In this document: positions 37,854 through 46,494 of the stretch, in pieces
How the letters are laid out: every line of letters begins with the position of its first letter
How positions within the stretch are numbered: the stretch's first letter is position 1
From: Acidovorax sp. RAC01
GTDB lineage: Bacteria; Pseudomonadota; Gammaproteobacteria; Burkholderiales; Burkholderiaceae_C
NCBI RefSeq assembly: GCF_001714725.1
Contig: NZ_CP016447.1
Location: forward strand, 4,273,501 to 4,337,500
Reading direction: 5' to 3'
DNA: 64,000 bases
Notes under the pieces: generated by a model
Seen by the model: the letters and a program-made list of their open reading frames with translations, nothing else
The model's database searches: none
What the model was told of the DNA's origin: nothing
Made by a program: the position numbers and the translations under genes

Positions 37854-38837
37854 TCAGGAGCGCACCGGCTGGTTCACCGGCGTGAGTGGCCCGCGCCCGT
37901 CAAAGAAGGCGATCAGGTTGTCCGCTGCCAGGTTGGCCATGGCGCGCCGGGTGGGCACGGTGGCGCTCGCAATGTGCGGCGTGAGCACCACGTTGGGTAC
38001 GGTAAGCAGATCAGGGTGCACGGAGGGCTCACCCTCGAAAACATCCAGGCCTGCCGCAGCAATGCGCCGCTCACGCAGGGCTACGGCCAGCGCGGCATCG
38101 TCCACGATGCCGCCGCGGGCAATGTTGACCAGCGTGGCGGTAGGCTTCATCAGCGCCAGCTCGGCCGCGCCGATGGTGTGGTGCGAGGCAGGGGTGTAGG
38201 GCAGCACCAGCACCACATGGTCTGCGGTGCCCAGCAGCTCTTCCTTGTCGACGTAGGAGGCCTTGCATTCCGCCTCCAGCGCGGGCGTCAGGCGCGAGCG
38301 GTTGTGGTAGACCACGTTCATGCCAAAGCCGTGCGCCCCGCGCCGGGCAATGCCCTGCCCGATGCGGCCCATGCCGATGATGCCCAGCGTACTGCCATGG
38401 ATGTCGCTGCCGGCAAACATGTCGTAGCTCCACTTCGTCCACAGGCCGGCGCGCAGGTAATGCTCGCTCTCGGCCATGCGGCGCGCCGTGGCCATCAGCA
38501 GCGCAAAGCCGAAGTCGGCGGTGGTCTCGGTCAGCACATCGGGGGTGTTGGTGCCCTGCACGCCTGCGGCCGACATGGCGTCCACGTCAAAGTTGTTGTA
38601 GCCCACGGCCATGTTCGCGACGATGCGAAGCCGTGGTGCTGCCGCCAGTACCGCAGCGTCGATCCGCTGGCTGCCGGTGGTGAAGGCGCCATCCTTGTCG
38701 GCCAGGCGTGCCGCCAGTTCGTCGGCGGTCCAGATCAGGTCCTCAGGGTTGTCTTCCACGTCGAAGTGCGCGCGCAAGCGTTCCACGATGTCGGGGAAGA
38801 TCGCGCGGGCGACCAGGATGCGGGGTTTGGTGCTCAT
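37854..38837 (-). CDS. D-2-hydroxyacid dehydrogenase (glyoxylate/hydroxypyruvate reductase type)
   Basis: 327 residues from MSTKPRILVARAIFPDIVERL. The NAD(P) fold shows GIIGMGRIGQGIARR, the substrate Arg region NIARGGIVDDAAL, the catalytic Glu in AGLDVFEGEP and the His in LTPHIASAT. Likely reduces glyoxylate or hydroxypyruvate, as GhrB/GyaR enzymes do; other 2-ketoacids are possible. The upstream frame extension of 13 codons was not used. Separated from the antiporter gene upstream by a 24-bp perfect palindrome. Confidence 0.9.
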   Translation of the reverse strand: MSTKPRILVARAIFPDIVERLRAHFDVEDNPEDLIWTADELAARLADKDGAFTTGSQRIDAAVLAAAPRLRIVANMAVGYNNFDVDAMSAAGVQGTNTPDVLTETTADFGFALLMATARRMAESEHYLRAGLWTKWSYDMFAGSDIHGSTLGIIGMGRIGQGIARRGAHGFGMNVVYHNRSRLTPALEAECKASYVDKEELLGTADHVVLVLPYTPASHHTIGAAELALMKPTATLVNIARGGIVDDAALAVALRERRIAAAGLDVFEGEPSVHPDLLTVPNVVLTPHIASATVPTRRAMANLAADNLIAFFDGRGPLTPVNQPVRS

Positions 38838-38867
38838 GATTTGTCGGCAGGATGGTATGTACGAAGA

Positions 38868-38891
38868 TCGCCGCACACGCGTGTGCGGCGA
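38868..38891. other. 24-bp perfect palindrome between antiporter and dehydrogenase genes
   Basis: The segment is exactly self-complementary over 24 bases, with core CCGCACACGCGTGTGCGG. It lies 30 bases upstream of the dehydrogenase start and 70 bases downstream of the antiporter stop, both leftward. There is no T-run, so a plain terminator is unlikely; it could be an operator or a processing hairpin. Confidence 0.5.
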
Positions 38892-38960
38892 CCGGGCAGT
38901 GGCGGCCCAAGTATGGCACTGCAGCGATGGCGCAGCTCCCCTCGCCGCCCAGCGCAGGGG

Positions 38961-40376
38961 TCACTGTTTGAACCAGATGAAGCTCATCACGATGAACAGC
39001 GGCACCAGGATCCCGCCCGACCACAGCATGTAGCCGAAAAAGCTGGGCATCTTCACACCGCGGTCTTCGGCGATGGCCTTCACCATCAGGTTGGGCGCGT
39101 TGCCAATATAGGTATTGGCGCCCATGAACACCGCGCCTGCCGAGATGGCGGCCAGCGTGGGTGCCAGCGTGGTCATCAGCACAGCCGGGTCGCCACCGGC
39201 GGTGTTGAAAAACACCAGGTACGTAGGCGCGTTGTCGAGGAACGAGCTGAGCGCGCCCGTGGCCCAGAAATACATGAGGGGGTCGGGCGTGCCATCGGCA
39301 CGCGTCACGGCCGACACCACGGCGCCGAAGGGGCCGTTGAGCCCTGCCTTGAGCATGGCGATGACAGGGATGATGGTCAGGAAAATACCTGCAAACAGCT
39401 TGGCCACTTCCTGCATGGGCGCCCAGCCGAACTGGTTGTCCTCGTGAACCTTTTTGGGCGTGAGCCACAGCGACACGAAGGTCACGATGATCAGGCCCAC
39501 ATCGCGCACGATGCCGGGCAGGCCGACTTCGGTGCCCGCAACGTCAAACACCACGCCCGGCTTCCACATGCCGCTGAGCAGCACCAGTGCGACCACCACG
39601 CCCAGCAGGGCGAAGTTGACCTTGCCATCAAACCCGATGGCGCGGCTGTCGGGGGTGGGGTCGGTGCGGAGCACCTCGCCGCTGCGGCGGTAGTACCAGG
39701 AGTCCAGCACGTAGAAAATGGCCAGCAGGGAGCCGATCAGGAACAGTGTCTCGGGGAAGATGTAGCGCACCGTCCAGAAGAAATCGACACCCTTGAGGAA
39801 GCCCAGGAACAGCGGCGGATCACCCAGCGGCGTGAGTGAGCCGCCGGCGTTGGACACAATGAAAATGAAAAACACCACCACATGCGCCACATGCGTGCGG
39901 TTGTCGTTGGCCCGGATCAGCGGGCGGATCAGCAGCATCGATGCCCCGGTGGTCCCCATGAAGCTGGCCAGCACCGCGCCAATGGCCAGGATGGACGTAT
40001 TGAGCCCCGGGCTTCCGTGCAGGTTGCCGCGAATGAAGATGCCGCCGGCCACGGTGAACAGCGCGGTGAGCAAAATCACAAACGGGATGTACTCGGCCAC
40101 CAGTGCATGCACCAGGCTCGCACCGGCCACGCCAGGCCCGAACGTGATGGCAAAGGGCACCAGAAATGCCAGCGCCCAGCCCGCCGCCACCTTGCCGAAG
40201 TGGTGGTGCCAGAAAATGGGCGTGAGCAGCGGCATGAGTGCGATGGACAGCAGGATGCCCGCGAAGGGAACACCCCACAGCACTGACAGCGCACTGCCGT
40301 CGATATCCGCGGCCGTGGCCAGGCCCGGCAGCACCCCCAACAGACCAGCCAGGGCCAGTCGTCGCACATTTTTCAT
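38961..40376 (-). CDS. Sodium:proton antiporter, NhaD-like
   Basis: 471 residues. A signal-like N-terminus (MKNVRRLALAGLLGVLPGLATAA) is followed by about 11-12 membrane helices. Conserved ion-transporter segments are IVSNAGGSLTPLGDPPLFLGFLKGV and LSSFLDNAPTYLVFFNTAGGDP, matching NhaD/ArsB-superfamily two-repeat architecture. GGAG lies eight bases before the ATG. Probably extrudes Na+ (or Li+) for pH and salt homeostasis, complementing the Mrp complex in this window. Substrate is inferred from similarity only. Confidence 0.8.
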   Translation of the reverse strand: MKNVRRLALAGLLGVLPGLATAADIDGSALSVLWGVPFAGILLSIALMPLLTPIFWHHHFGKVAAGWALAFLVPFAITFGPGVAGASLVHALVAEYIPFVILLTALFTVAGGIFIRGNLHGSPGLNTSILAIGAVLASFMGTTGASMLLIRPLIRANDNRTHVAHVVVFFIFIVSNAGGSLTPLGDPPLFLGFLKGVDFFWTVRYIFPETLFLIGSLLAIFYVLDSWYYRRSGEVLRTDPTPDSRAIGFDGKVNFALLGVVVALVLLSGMWKPGVVFDVAGTEVGLPGIVRDVGLIIVTFVSLWLTPKKVHEDNQFGWAPMQEVAKLFAGIFLTIIPVIAMLKAGLNGPFGAVVSAVTRADGTPDPLMYFWATGALSSFLDNAPTYLVFFNTAGGDPAVLMTTLAPTLAAISAGAVFMGANTYIGNAPNLMVKAIAEDRGVKMPSFFGYMLWSGGILVPLFIVMSFIWFKQ

Positions 40377-40438
40377 TCTTTCGTCTCCTTGGTTTTTGTC
40401 GATGCCTGGATCGCGTCGCCCGAGCGGCGTGCGGGTGC

Positions 40439-41659
40439 TCAGGGCGAAGCCGGTATGTCGAACACCTGCCGCAGGTAGGCCAGGTACTTTTCGTCATCGC
40501 ACATGCCTTTGCCCGGGGTGTCCGAGAGCTTGGCCACGGGCTGGCCGTTGCAGCGCGTCATCTTGATGACCACCTGCAAAGGCTCATGCGCGGGGGGGCT
40601 TCCCAGATCGTTGGTCAGGTTGGTGCCGATGCCGAAGGCCAGCTGGCAGCGCCCGCGGAACTGATGGTAGAGCTCGATGGTGCGGGGCACCGTGAGGGCG
40701 TCGCTGAAGATGAGGGTCTTGGTCAGCGGGTCGACGCGGTTCTTGCGGTAGTGGTCCAGCAGGCGCTCGCCCCAGGCAAACGGGTCGCCGCTGTCGTGCC
40801 GCGCACCGTCGAACAGCTTGCAAAAATACAGGTCAAAGTCGCGCAGAAAGGCGCTCATACCGTACACGTCGGAGAGCGCAATACCCAGGTCTCCCCGGTA
40901 TTCCTTGGCCCAGATCTCAAAGCCGAAGACCTGGCTGTCGCGCAGGCGCGGGCCGAGCGCCTGGCAGGCCTGCAGGTATTCGTGCGCCATGGTGCCCAGC
41001 GGCGTCACCCCCAGTTTCATGGCGTACAGCACATTGCTGGTGCCCGCAAACTGCCCCGGACCAGCCGGTGCACCCGGCCTGCGGTCGCCTGTGCCCAGGC
41101 GCGCCACCAGCACGCGCAGCACCTCTTCGTGCCAGGCGCGGCTGAAGCGCCTGCGCGTGCCGTAGTCGGCAATCTTGAGCTCGCCCAGCCCTTCGGCCTG
41201 CAGCTGCGCAATCTTGGTGTCGAGCCGGCGGCGGCCTTCGGGGAAGTCGGGCACCTTTTGCGTGTTGCGAAAGTACACCTCGTTCACGATGGCCAGCACC
41301 GGGATCTCAAACAGGATGGTGTGCAGCCACGGGCCCTGGATGGAGATATCAATCTCGCCGCTGGGCAGCGGGGTGACGGTGATGTACTTCTCGTTGAGCT
41401 TGAACAGCCCCAGGAAGTCCACGAAGTCGCTTTTGATGAAGCGCAGCGAACGCAGGTAGGCCAGCTCGGCATCCTGAAAGTGCAGGCTGCACAGCGATCG
41501 GATCTCATCGCGGATCTCCGACACGAACGGCGCCAGCTGCACACCAGGGTTGCGGCACTTGAAGCGGTACTCCACCTGCGCACCCGGAAACTGGTGCAGC
41601 ACAACCTGCATCATGGTGAACTTGTACAGGTCAGTGTCGAGCAGGCTGGTGATGATCAT
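40439..41659 (-). CDS. pncB: Nicotinate phosphoribosyltransferase
   Basis: 406 residues from [20 protein letters not shown]. Converts nicotinate and PRPP to nicotinate mononucleotide in NAD salvage, with ATP. Typical blocks: the N-terminal [51 protein letters not shown] and [14 protein letters not shown]. Length equals the E. coli type I enzyme. The long upstream extension of the frame was rejected because similarity begins exactly at this ATG. Stands alone. Confidence 0.95.
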   Translation of the reverse strand: MIITSLLDTDLYKFTMMQVVLHQFPGAQVEYRFKCRNPGVQLAPFVSEIRDEIRSLCSLHFQDAELAYLRSLRFIKSDFVDFLGLFKLNEKYITVTPLPSGEIDISIQGPWLHTILFEIPVLAIVNEVYFRNTQKVPDFPEGRRRLDTKIAQLQAEGLGELKIADYGTRRRFSRAWHEEVLRVLVARLGTGDRRPGAPAGPGQFAGTSNVLYAMKLGVTPLGTMAHEYLQACQALGPRLRDSQVFGFEIWAKEYRGDLGIALSDVYGMSAFLRDFDLYFCKLFDGARHDSGDPFAWGERLLDHYRKNRVDPLTKTLIFSDALTVPRTIELYHQFRGRCQLAFGIGTNLTNDLGSPPAHEPLQVVIKMTRCNGQPVAKLSDTPGKGMCDDEKYLAYLRQVFDIPASP

Positions 41660-41969
41660 GGACAGGGCGGGCTGGCGTTCCGCAGGCCGTGCGGCGAAGC
41701 GACAAAGTGTAGACGAGCCCTGTGCCCGGCACCTACCCCGGAGAACCCCCGGCTGGCCGCTGCAACAGGTGCCAAAAACAGCACGGACCGGTGGAAAACG
41801 CGTGCTGGTGCGGCCTTGGACAGACGTTGACGGATCACTGACAACTCGTGCGCCACGACTTCTGTACCTTGCACAAGCACGGCCTGACGAGGGGGCTTTG
41901 CACGGGCTGGCGAGCCGCAGTCCACCGGACTCCGCCCGCGACTGCCACGGCCAGGGGCCGCACAGGCGA
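41660..41969. other. 310-base region without a recognised gene upstream of pncB
   Basis: Lies between pncB and the end of the leftward thioesterase gene. Small frames here look like random high-GC ORFs. I see no clear hairpin, riboswitch or repeat. It presumably carries the pncB promoter. Confidence 0.5.
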
Positions 41970-42443
41970 TCAGGGCATGACCAGTGCCTGCAGCACCTCG
42001 CGCAGCGCTGTTGGCACGGGCACAGGGCGCCGCGTGGCACGGTCTACATACACATGAATGAAGTGGCCGGCCGCCGCAGAAAGCGGCTCGCCCTGCGCAA
42101 AAAGGCCCACTTCATAGCGAACGCTGGAACCACCCAGCCGCGCTACGCGAATCCCCGCCTCTACCGTTTGCGGGAATGCCAGCGGGGCAAAGTAGTTGCA
42201 CTGCGTTTCGATGACGAGACCGATGGTTTCGCCTGTGTGGATGTCGAGCACGCCCTGGTCAATCAGGTGCGCGTTGACCGCTGTATCGAACCAGCTGTAG
42301 TAGACGACGTTGTTGACGTGCCCATACACATCGTTGTCGGCCCAGCGCGTGGTGATGGGGCGGAACACCGCGTAGTCATCACGCGGCCGAGGGGCCGGGC
42401 GTTGGGCCGCGGGGGTTGGAGCGGGAGTGCTGGCAGAGGTCAT
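41970..42443 (-). CDS. Acyl-CoA thioesterase, 4HBT family (second copy)
   Basis: 157 residues. A proline/alanine-rich first 20 residues, then the hotdog signature [25 protein letters not shown] with its catalytic Asp in WADND. Hydrolyses an acyl-CoA; substrate unknown. Its ATG overlaps the stop of the deacetylase-like gene (ATGA), so the two are coupled. Distinct from the thioesterase at 2376. Confidence 0.87.
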   Translation of the reverse strand: MTSASTPAPTPAAQRPAPRPRDDYAVFRPITTRWADNDVYGHVNNVVYYSWFDTAVNAHLIDQGVLDIHTGETIGLVIETQCNYFAPLAFPQTVEAGIRVARLGGSSVRYEVGLFAQGEPLSAAAGHFIHVYVDRATRRPVPVPTALREVLQALVMP

Positions 42444-43375
42444 GGCCGCACATTCTGCCAGCGCCGGTAGTACTGCATGGCCACGTGCCAGGTCGTCGTC
42501 TGCGCACGCAGCGTGTCTTCCAGGTCGCGGCCGTAGCCACCTGCCATGGTCAGCACCAGTGGCACGCGCCGATGCCAGGCCCAGTCGAAAACGCGGCGGT
42601 CCCGCGCCTCCAGGCCGTCGTGCGTCAGCGCCAGGCGGCCCAGCCGATCGCCCTCGTGCGGATCGGCGCCCGCCAGATAGAACACCAGCTGCGGGGCGAA
42701 CCGCTGCTCCAGCGCGCCCAGCGCCTGTTCCAGCGCAAGGAGGTATTCATCATCGCTGCAGCCGTCGGGCAGTTCCACATCCAGATCGCTGGGCTCCTTG
42801 CGGAACGGGAAGTTGCGAGCCCCGTGCAACGACAGCGTGAACACCGTGTCGTCTCCTTGGAAAATGTGGGCGGTACCGTTGCCCTGATGGACGTCGAGGT
42901 CGATCACGGCCACCTGCAGTGGGTGCGCGCCCGTGCCACGGCGGGGCTGCTCGGCCTGCATCAGCCGCGCGGCCACCGCCACATCATTGAACACACAAAA
43001 GCCGCCGCCCTTGTAGGCATACGAGTGGTGGGTCCCCCCGGCCAGGTTGCCCGCAATGCCGTCGCGCAAGGCAGCCCGACTGGCATGCACGGTGGCACCC
43101 ACCGACCGCCGCGCGCGCTCGGCCATGGCCGGAGACCACGGAAAGCCTATCTCGCGCTGGGCGGCAGCGGGCAAGGTGCCGTGCTCGATGTCGCCGATGT
43201 AACTCCGCTCATGTACCAGTGCCAGCTCGTCATCGGACGCGGGAGGCGCCACCTGCAGGGCTACGCCAGGCAGCTGTGCGGCCAGCCTGTCGCGCAACAT
43301 GCGGTACTTGGCCATGGGAAAGCGGTGGCCCTCGGGAAGTGGCAGGACAAACTGGTCAGCGTAGTAGGCATGCAT
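42440..43375 (-). CDS. Histone deacetylase-family (class II HDAC-like) amidohydrolase
   Basis: 311 residues from [21 protein letters not shown]. Zinc-site and catalytic features: [22 protein letters not shown] (His-His pair), [18 protein letters not shown] (Asp-x-His zinc ligands) and the [14 protein letters not shown] segment (Asp ligand). Bacterial members remove acetyl groups from small amines or proteins; AcuC and acetylpolyamine amidohydrolases are relatives. Coupled to a thioesterase, and divergent from the phasin gene. The in-frame extension of over 170 codons upstream covers the phasin promoter and was rejected. Confidence 0.9.
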   Translation of the reverse strand: MHAYYADQFVLPLPEGHRFPMAKYRMLRDRLAAQLPGVALQVAPPASDDELALVHERSYIGDIEHGTLPAAAQREIGFPWSPAMAERARRSVGATVHASRAALRDGIAGNLAGGTHHSYAYKGGGFCVFNDVAVAARLMQAEQPRRGTGAHPLQVAVIDLDVHQGNGTAHIFQGDDTVFTLSLHGARNFPFRKEPSDLDVELPDGCSDDEYLLALEQALGALEQRFAPQLVFYLAGADPHEGDRLGRLALTHDGLEARDRRVFDWAWHRRVPLVLTMAGGYGRDLEDTLRAQTTTWHVAMQYYRRWQNVRP

Positions 43376-43424
43376 CGGCGCTCGATTCTGCCGGGACCCC
43401 TTTAACTGAGGGGAGCGCTCTAAT

Positions 43425-43441
43425 TTGCTGCAGCGCAACAT
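43425..43441. promoter_or_regulatory. Upstream 17-bp TGC-rich operator half of phaP
   Basis: TTGCTGCAGCGCAACAT, repeated with three mismatches at 43484-43500. It lies just upstream of the predicted -35. TGC-rich sites of this sort are bound by PhaR, the PHA-responsive repressor of phasin genes (known in other bacteria). Confidence 0.55.
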
Positions 43442-43448
43442 AAAAGGG

Positions 43449-43476
43449 TTGCAATACGCCGCAAGCTCCGTAGAAT
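43449..43476 (+). promoter_or_regulatory. Predicted sigma70 promoter of phaP
   Basis: -35 TTGCAA, 16-base spacer, -10 TAGAAT. Expected transcription start near 43483, giving a leader of about 93 bases to phaP. Confidence 0.6.
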
Positions 43477-43483
43477 CGCACCC

Positions 43484-43500
43484 ATGCTGCACTGCAACAT
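43484..43500. promoter_or_regulatory. Downstream 17-bp TGC-rich operator half of phaP
   Basis: ATGCTGCACTGCAACAT matches the 43425 copy at 14 of 17 positions (TGCTGCA-N2-GCAACAT). It begins at the predicted transcription start, where a bound repressor would block initiation. A further ACTGCAAG follows directly. Confidence 0.55.
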
Positions 43501-43575
43501 GACTGCAAGGTCGAGGCAAGCGCAGTTGTCTGTAACCACCCCGGGCTCCGAGCCCTGAATTTCTGGAGATATCAC

Positions 43576-44124
43576 ATGACGCTGACCGCTGAACAGATCC
43601 TGGCCTCGCACAAAGCCAACATTGAAACCCTGTTTGGTCTGACCACCAAAGCCTTCGAAGGCGTGGAAAAGCTGGTTGAACTGAACGTGACCGCATCGCG
43701 CGCTGCCCTGTCGGAAGCCGCAACCCACACCCAGGCCGTCCTCGGCGTGAAGGACGCACAAGAACTCCTGGCACTGCAAGCCGGCCTGTTCCAGCCCCTG
43801 GCTGAAAAGACTGCCGCTTACAGCCGCCACCTGTATGACATCGCTTCGGGCACGGGCGCCGAGTTCGGCAAGGCATTCGAGTCGCAAGCGACCGATGCCC
43901 AGCGCGCATTCACCAACCTGGTGGACAGCGCCGCCAAGAACGCTCCCGCCGGTTCCGAAACTGCCGTGGCCGTGATGAAGAGCGCCGTGTCGGCTGCCAA
44001 CAACGCTTTCGAATCGGTCCAGAAGGCCGTCAAGCAAGCGTCTGACGTGGCTGAAGCCAACTTCAACGCAGTGGCCAACACCGCTGCCAACGCCGCCAAG
44101 ACGGCCGCTCCCCGCAAGCGCTGA
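43576..44124 (+). CDS. phaP: Phasin family protein
   Basis: 182 residues, Ala-rich amphipathic helix protein with no signal peptide or membrane span. The phasin_2 domain begins [32 protein letters not shown] and continues through [29 protein letters not shown]. Phasins coat polyhydroxyalkanoate granules and control their size and number. GGAG precedes the ATG at good spacing. The codon pattern is strongly biased, as in highly expressed genes. No phaC or phaR nearby, but the promoter carries paired TGC-rich sites. A terminator closes the unit. Confidence 0.94.
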   Translation: MTLTAEQILASHKANIETLFGLTTKAFEGVEKLVELNVTASRAALSEAATHTQAVLGVKDAQELLALQAGLFQPLAEKTAAYSRHLYDIASGTGAEFGKAFESQATDAQRAFTNLVDSAAKNAPAGSETAVAVMKSAVSAANNAFESVQKAVKQASDVAEANFNAVANTAANAAKTAAPRKR

Positions 44125-44235
44125 TCGGCCGCGATGGGCCTGCGGTGTGGAGCGCAGACTCTAGACCGCGTTCAGGGGTTACCCTCATAATGGCCCCACC
44201 GCTGCAATGCTGTTGCAGCACCCAGTTGTCTCCTT

Positions 44236-44266
44236 GGATCCTCTCGAAACCTCGTTTCAGGGATCC
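44236..44266 (+). other. Imperfect hairpin preceding the phaP terminator
   Basis: GGATCC ends pair with each other and GAAAC pairs with GTTTC inside them, giving an extended stem-loop four bases before the terminator stem. Together they resemble the 3' end of a small RNA or a structured 3' UTR. Confidence 0.4.
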
Positions 44267-44270
44267 TTTC

Positions 44271-44299
44271 AAAGCCCGGCTCTCGCCGGGCTTTTTTTT
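44271..44299 (+). terminator. Rho-independent terminator after phaP
   Basis: AAAGCCCGGC, loop TCTC, GCCGGGCTTT, then a run of T. Strong, canonical. Confidence 0.9.
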
Positions 44300-44436
44300 G
44301 GCTGTCCAATTAAGGCCAAGGCATGGACGGGCCACTAGCTGGCCGCAGCACCCGGCGAGGTGGCGCCCCCCTCCCCTCGGGTTGCGCAATGTCAACAATC
44401 TCCCCGCACAGAGGGGTTGGTTCGAAAAATCGTATT

Positions 44437-44449
44437 ACGAATAATTCGT
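44437..44449. promoter_or_regulatory. Palindrome ACGAATAATTCGT, candidate operator of the iron-binding-protein gene
   Basis: Perfect 6-1-6 inverted repeat in an AT-rich patch 42 bases before the start codon. The arrangement recalls Fur-type 6-1-6 symmetry, although the sequence is not the classical GATAAT repeat. Confidence 0.4.
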
Positions 44450-44491
44450 GTTTGCTTTATTATTGGAGCATCCCAACCGAAAGTCGTATCC

Positions 44492-45544
44492 ATGTCGCAT
44501 ACCGTGAAAGCCTTGTTGACCGCCTGTGCCCTCACCGCTTCTGCTGGCGCCGTCTCTGCGCAAGAGCAGGTCGTCAACCTCTACTCGGCACGCCACTATT
44601 CCACCGATGAAGCCCTCTATACCGGCTTCACCAAAGCGACCGGCATCAAGATCAACCGTGTGGACGCAGATGACGCAGGCATCCTCGCCCGGCTCAAGGC
44701 AGAAGGCAGCGCCTCTCCGGCCGATGTGATCCTGCTGGTCGACGCTGCACGCCTGTACAAGGGCGAGGTAGACGGGCTGTTCCAGCCGGTTCAGTCGAAG
44801 GTGCTGAATGACGCCATCCCCGCACACCTACGCAGCACACCGGGGGCAGACGGCGGCGTCGCATGGTTCGGGCTGTCGACCCGCGCGCGCGTCATCGTCT
44901 ACGACAAGGTCAAGGTACAAAAAGCCGACGTTGACACCTACGAGGAACTGGGCGACCCCAAGAACAAGGGCAAGATCTGCATCCGCTCGGGTTCGCACCC
45001 TTACAACCTGAGCCTTTTCGGCGCTGTGACCGAGCACATGGGAGAGCAAAAGGCCGAGGCCTGGCTCAAGGGACTGGTGGCAAACCTGGCCCGCGCCCCC
45101 AAAGGCGGCGATACCGACCAGATCAAGGGCGTGGCCGCCGGCGAGTGCGGAATCGCTGTGACCAACACGTACTACCTGGCGCGGCTGATGCGCTCGACCA
45201 AGCCCGAGGACGTGGCCATCGTCAACAAGATCGGTGTTGTTTTCCCCAACCAGGATTCGTGGGGCACGCATGTGAACATCGCAGGCGGTGCCGTTGCACG
45301 CCATGCCAAGAATCCAGCCAACGCGATCAAATTCCTGGAGTACCTCGCCAGCCCGGAGGCACAGAATTACTTTGCCAACGGCAACAATGAGTGGCCCTCG
45401 GCCAAGGGCGTCAACATCGACAACCCGGCGCTCAAGGCCATGACAGGCGGTAAGCCGTTCAAGAGCGAGACCATCCCGATCAGTGCCGTGGGAGCCAACA
45501 CCACCAAAGTCCAGCAGATGCTGGATCGCGTCGGCTTCCAGTAA
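44492..45544 (+). CDS. Ferric-iron ABC transporter substrate-binding protein (orphan)
   Basis: 350 residues. Signal peptide MSHTVKALLTACALTASAGAVSAQ, then EQVVNLYSARHYSTDEALYTGF, the start typical of FbpA/FutA-type Fe3+-binding proteins. The paired tyrosines near TNTYYLARLM are the usual iron ligands. Periplasmic capture of Fe3+ for an FbpBC permease. No permease or ATPase gene is adjacent, so it must work with subunits encoded elsewhere. A palindrome upstream suggests iron control. A hairpin terminator follows. Confidence 0.9.
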   Translation: MSHTVKALLTACALTASAGAVSAQEQVVNLYSARHYSTDEALYTGFTKATGIKINRVDADDAGILARLKAEGSASPADVILLVDAARLYKGEVDGLFQPVQSKVLNDAIPAHLRSTPGADGGVAWFGLSTRARVIVYDKVKVQKADVDTYEELGDPKNKGKICIRSGSHPYNLSLFGAVTEHMGEQKAEAWLKGLVANLARAPKGGDTDQIKGVAAGECGIAVTNTYYLARLMRSTKPEDVAIVNKIGVVFPNQDSWGTHVNIAGGAVARHAKNPANAIKFLEYLASPEAQNYFANGNNEWPSAKGVNIDNPALKAMTGGKPFKSETIPISAVGANTTKVQQMLDRVGFQ

Positions 45545-45584
45545 GCGACGTTCTGACCGCCGCGCCATGTGCAGCGGCCAAGGC

Positions 45585-45609
45585 AAGCCCGGCCAGCCCG
45601 GGCTTTTTT
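45585..45609 (+). terminator. Rho-independent terminator after the iron-binding-protein gene
   Basis: AAGCCCGG, loop CCAGC, CCGGGCTT, followed by T-run. 40 bases after the stop. Confidence 0.88.
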
Positions 45610-45643
45610 GCGTCGATTGCGGCCATAGGCCGTGGGCCATAAT

Positions 45644-45663
45644 TGACGTTTACGTTAACGTCA
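45644..45663. promoter_or_regulatory. Inverted repeat TGACGTT-N6-AACGTCA, LiuR-like candidate operator
   Basis: Seven-bp arms are perfect. The inner ACGTTAACGT (45652-45661) is a perfect ten-bp palindrome, resembling the ACGT-centred site described for LiuR (MerR family) in branched-chain amino-acid degradation regulons (recalled, not checked). 16 bases before the SDR start. Confidence 0.5.
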
Positions 45664-45679
45664 TCCACAGGAGAAACTC

Positions 45680-46438
45680 ATGGACATCAAAGGCAAGGTA
45701 TTCATCGTTACCGGCGGCGCCTCGGGCCTCGGCGAAGGCACGGCGCGCATGCTTTCCGCGCAGGGAGGCACTGTCGTCATCGCTGACATGCAGGCGGAAA
45801 AGGGCGAGGCTGTGGCGCGCGAGATCGGTGGGGCCTTTGTCGCGTGCGATGTCAGCAATGAAGACGATGGCCGGGCAGCCGTGGACAAAGCCGTGTCCCT
45901 GGGCAAGCTGATGGGACTCGTGAACTGCGCAGGAATTGCTCCCGCCGAAAAAACAGTGGGCAAGAACGGTGCGCATGCCCTTGGCCTGTTCAGCAAAACC
46001 ATCACGGTGAACCTGATCGGCAGCTTCAACATGATCCGGCTGGCGGCAGAGGCAATGTCGAAAAACGAGCCCGAGGCGACAGGCGAGCGCGGCGTGCTGA
46101 TCTCGACCGCCAGCGTTGCAGCCTATGACGGACAGATCGGGCAGGCGGCGTATGCCGCCTCCAAGGGCGGCGTGGTGGGGATGACGCTTCCCATCGCACG
46201 CGACCTGGCGCGCAACGGTATTCGCAACATGACCATCGCCCCAGGTATTTTCGGTACGCCGATGCTGTTCGGCATGCCCCAGGAAGTACAAGACGCGCTG
46301 GCAGCAGGCGTACCGTTTCCCAGCCGGCTCGGTACGCCGCAGGACTACGCCAAGCTGGTGAAGCACATTTTCGAGAACGACATGCTCAACGGAGAAGTCA
46401 TTCGGCTCGATGGCGCAATCCGCCTCGCTCCCCGCTAA
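45680..46438 (+). CDS. SDR family 3-hydroxyacyl-CoA dehydrogenase (HSD10/type II-like)
   Basis: 252 residues. NAD motif TGGASGLG at residues 11-18, [10 protein letters not shown] near 77-86, and catalytic Ser/Tyr/Lys in [24 protein letters not shown]. The insert and the C-terminus [28 protein letters not shown] are typical of type II 3-hydroxyacyl-CoA dehydrogenases, including 3-hydroxy-2-methylbutyryl-CoA dehydrogenase of isoleucine breakdown. AGGAG precedes the ATG. The LiuR-like palindrome upstream supports a branched-chain acyl-CoA role. An IS5-family element lies 56 bases downstream. Confidence 0.87.
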   Translation: MDIKGKVFIVTGGASGLGEGTARMLSAQGGTVVIADMQAEKGEAVAREIGGAFVACDVSNEDDGRAAVDKAVSLGKLMGLVNCAGIAPAEKTVGKNGAHALGLFSKTITVNLIGSFNMIRLAAEAMSKNEPEATGERGVLISTASVAAYDGQIGQAAYAASKGGVVGMTLPIARDLARNGIRNMTIAPGIFGTPMLFGMPQEVQDALAAGVPFPSRLGTPQDYAKLVKHIFENDMLNGEVIRLDGAIRLAPR

Positions 46439-46457
46439 GAGTAAGACACTACTCTTA

Positions 46458-46494
46458 AAAAGATAGCTGCTAGTGCTTATTCAACAAGCGCTAG
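46458..46494. repeat. Dispersed repeat copy 6, left part (interrupted by IS)
   Basis: AGATAGCTGCTAGTGCTTAT then TCAACAAGCGCTAG. The rest of this copy (CGGCCATTTTGAGC) resumes at 47667 on the other side of the insertion sequence. Joining the two restores AAGCGCTAGCGGCCATTTT, as in copy 3. Confidence 0.65.
46491..46494. repeat. Target-site duplication CTAG, left
   Basis: CTAG directly precedes the left terminal repeat and is repeated at 47663-47666. IS5-family members duplicate four-base sites of this type. Confidence 0.75.

Larger units (their letters stand above)
44125..44491. other. 367-base intergenic region between phaP and the iron-binding-protein gene
   Basis: Contains a BamHI-like hairpin pair (44236-44266), the phaP terminator (44271-44299), and an AT-rich control region with a 13-bp palindrome (44437-44449). 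No gene-like frame is present. The next gene's promoter must lie in the AT-rich part from about 44420. Confidence 0.6.
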
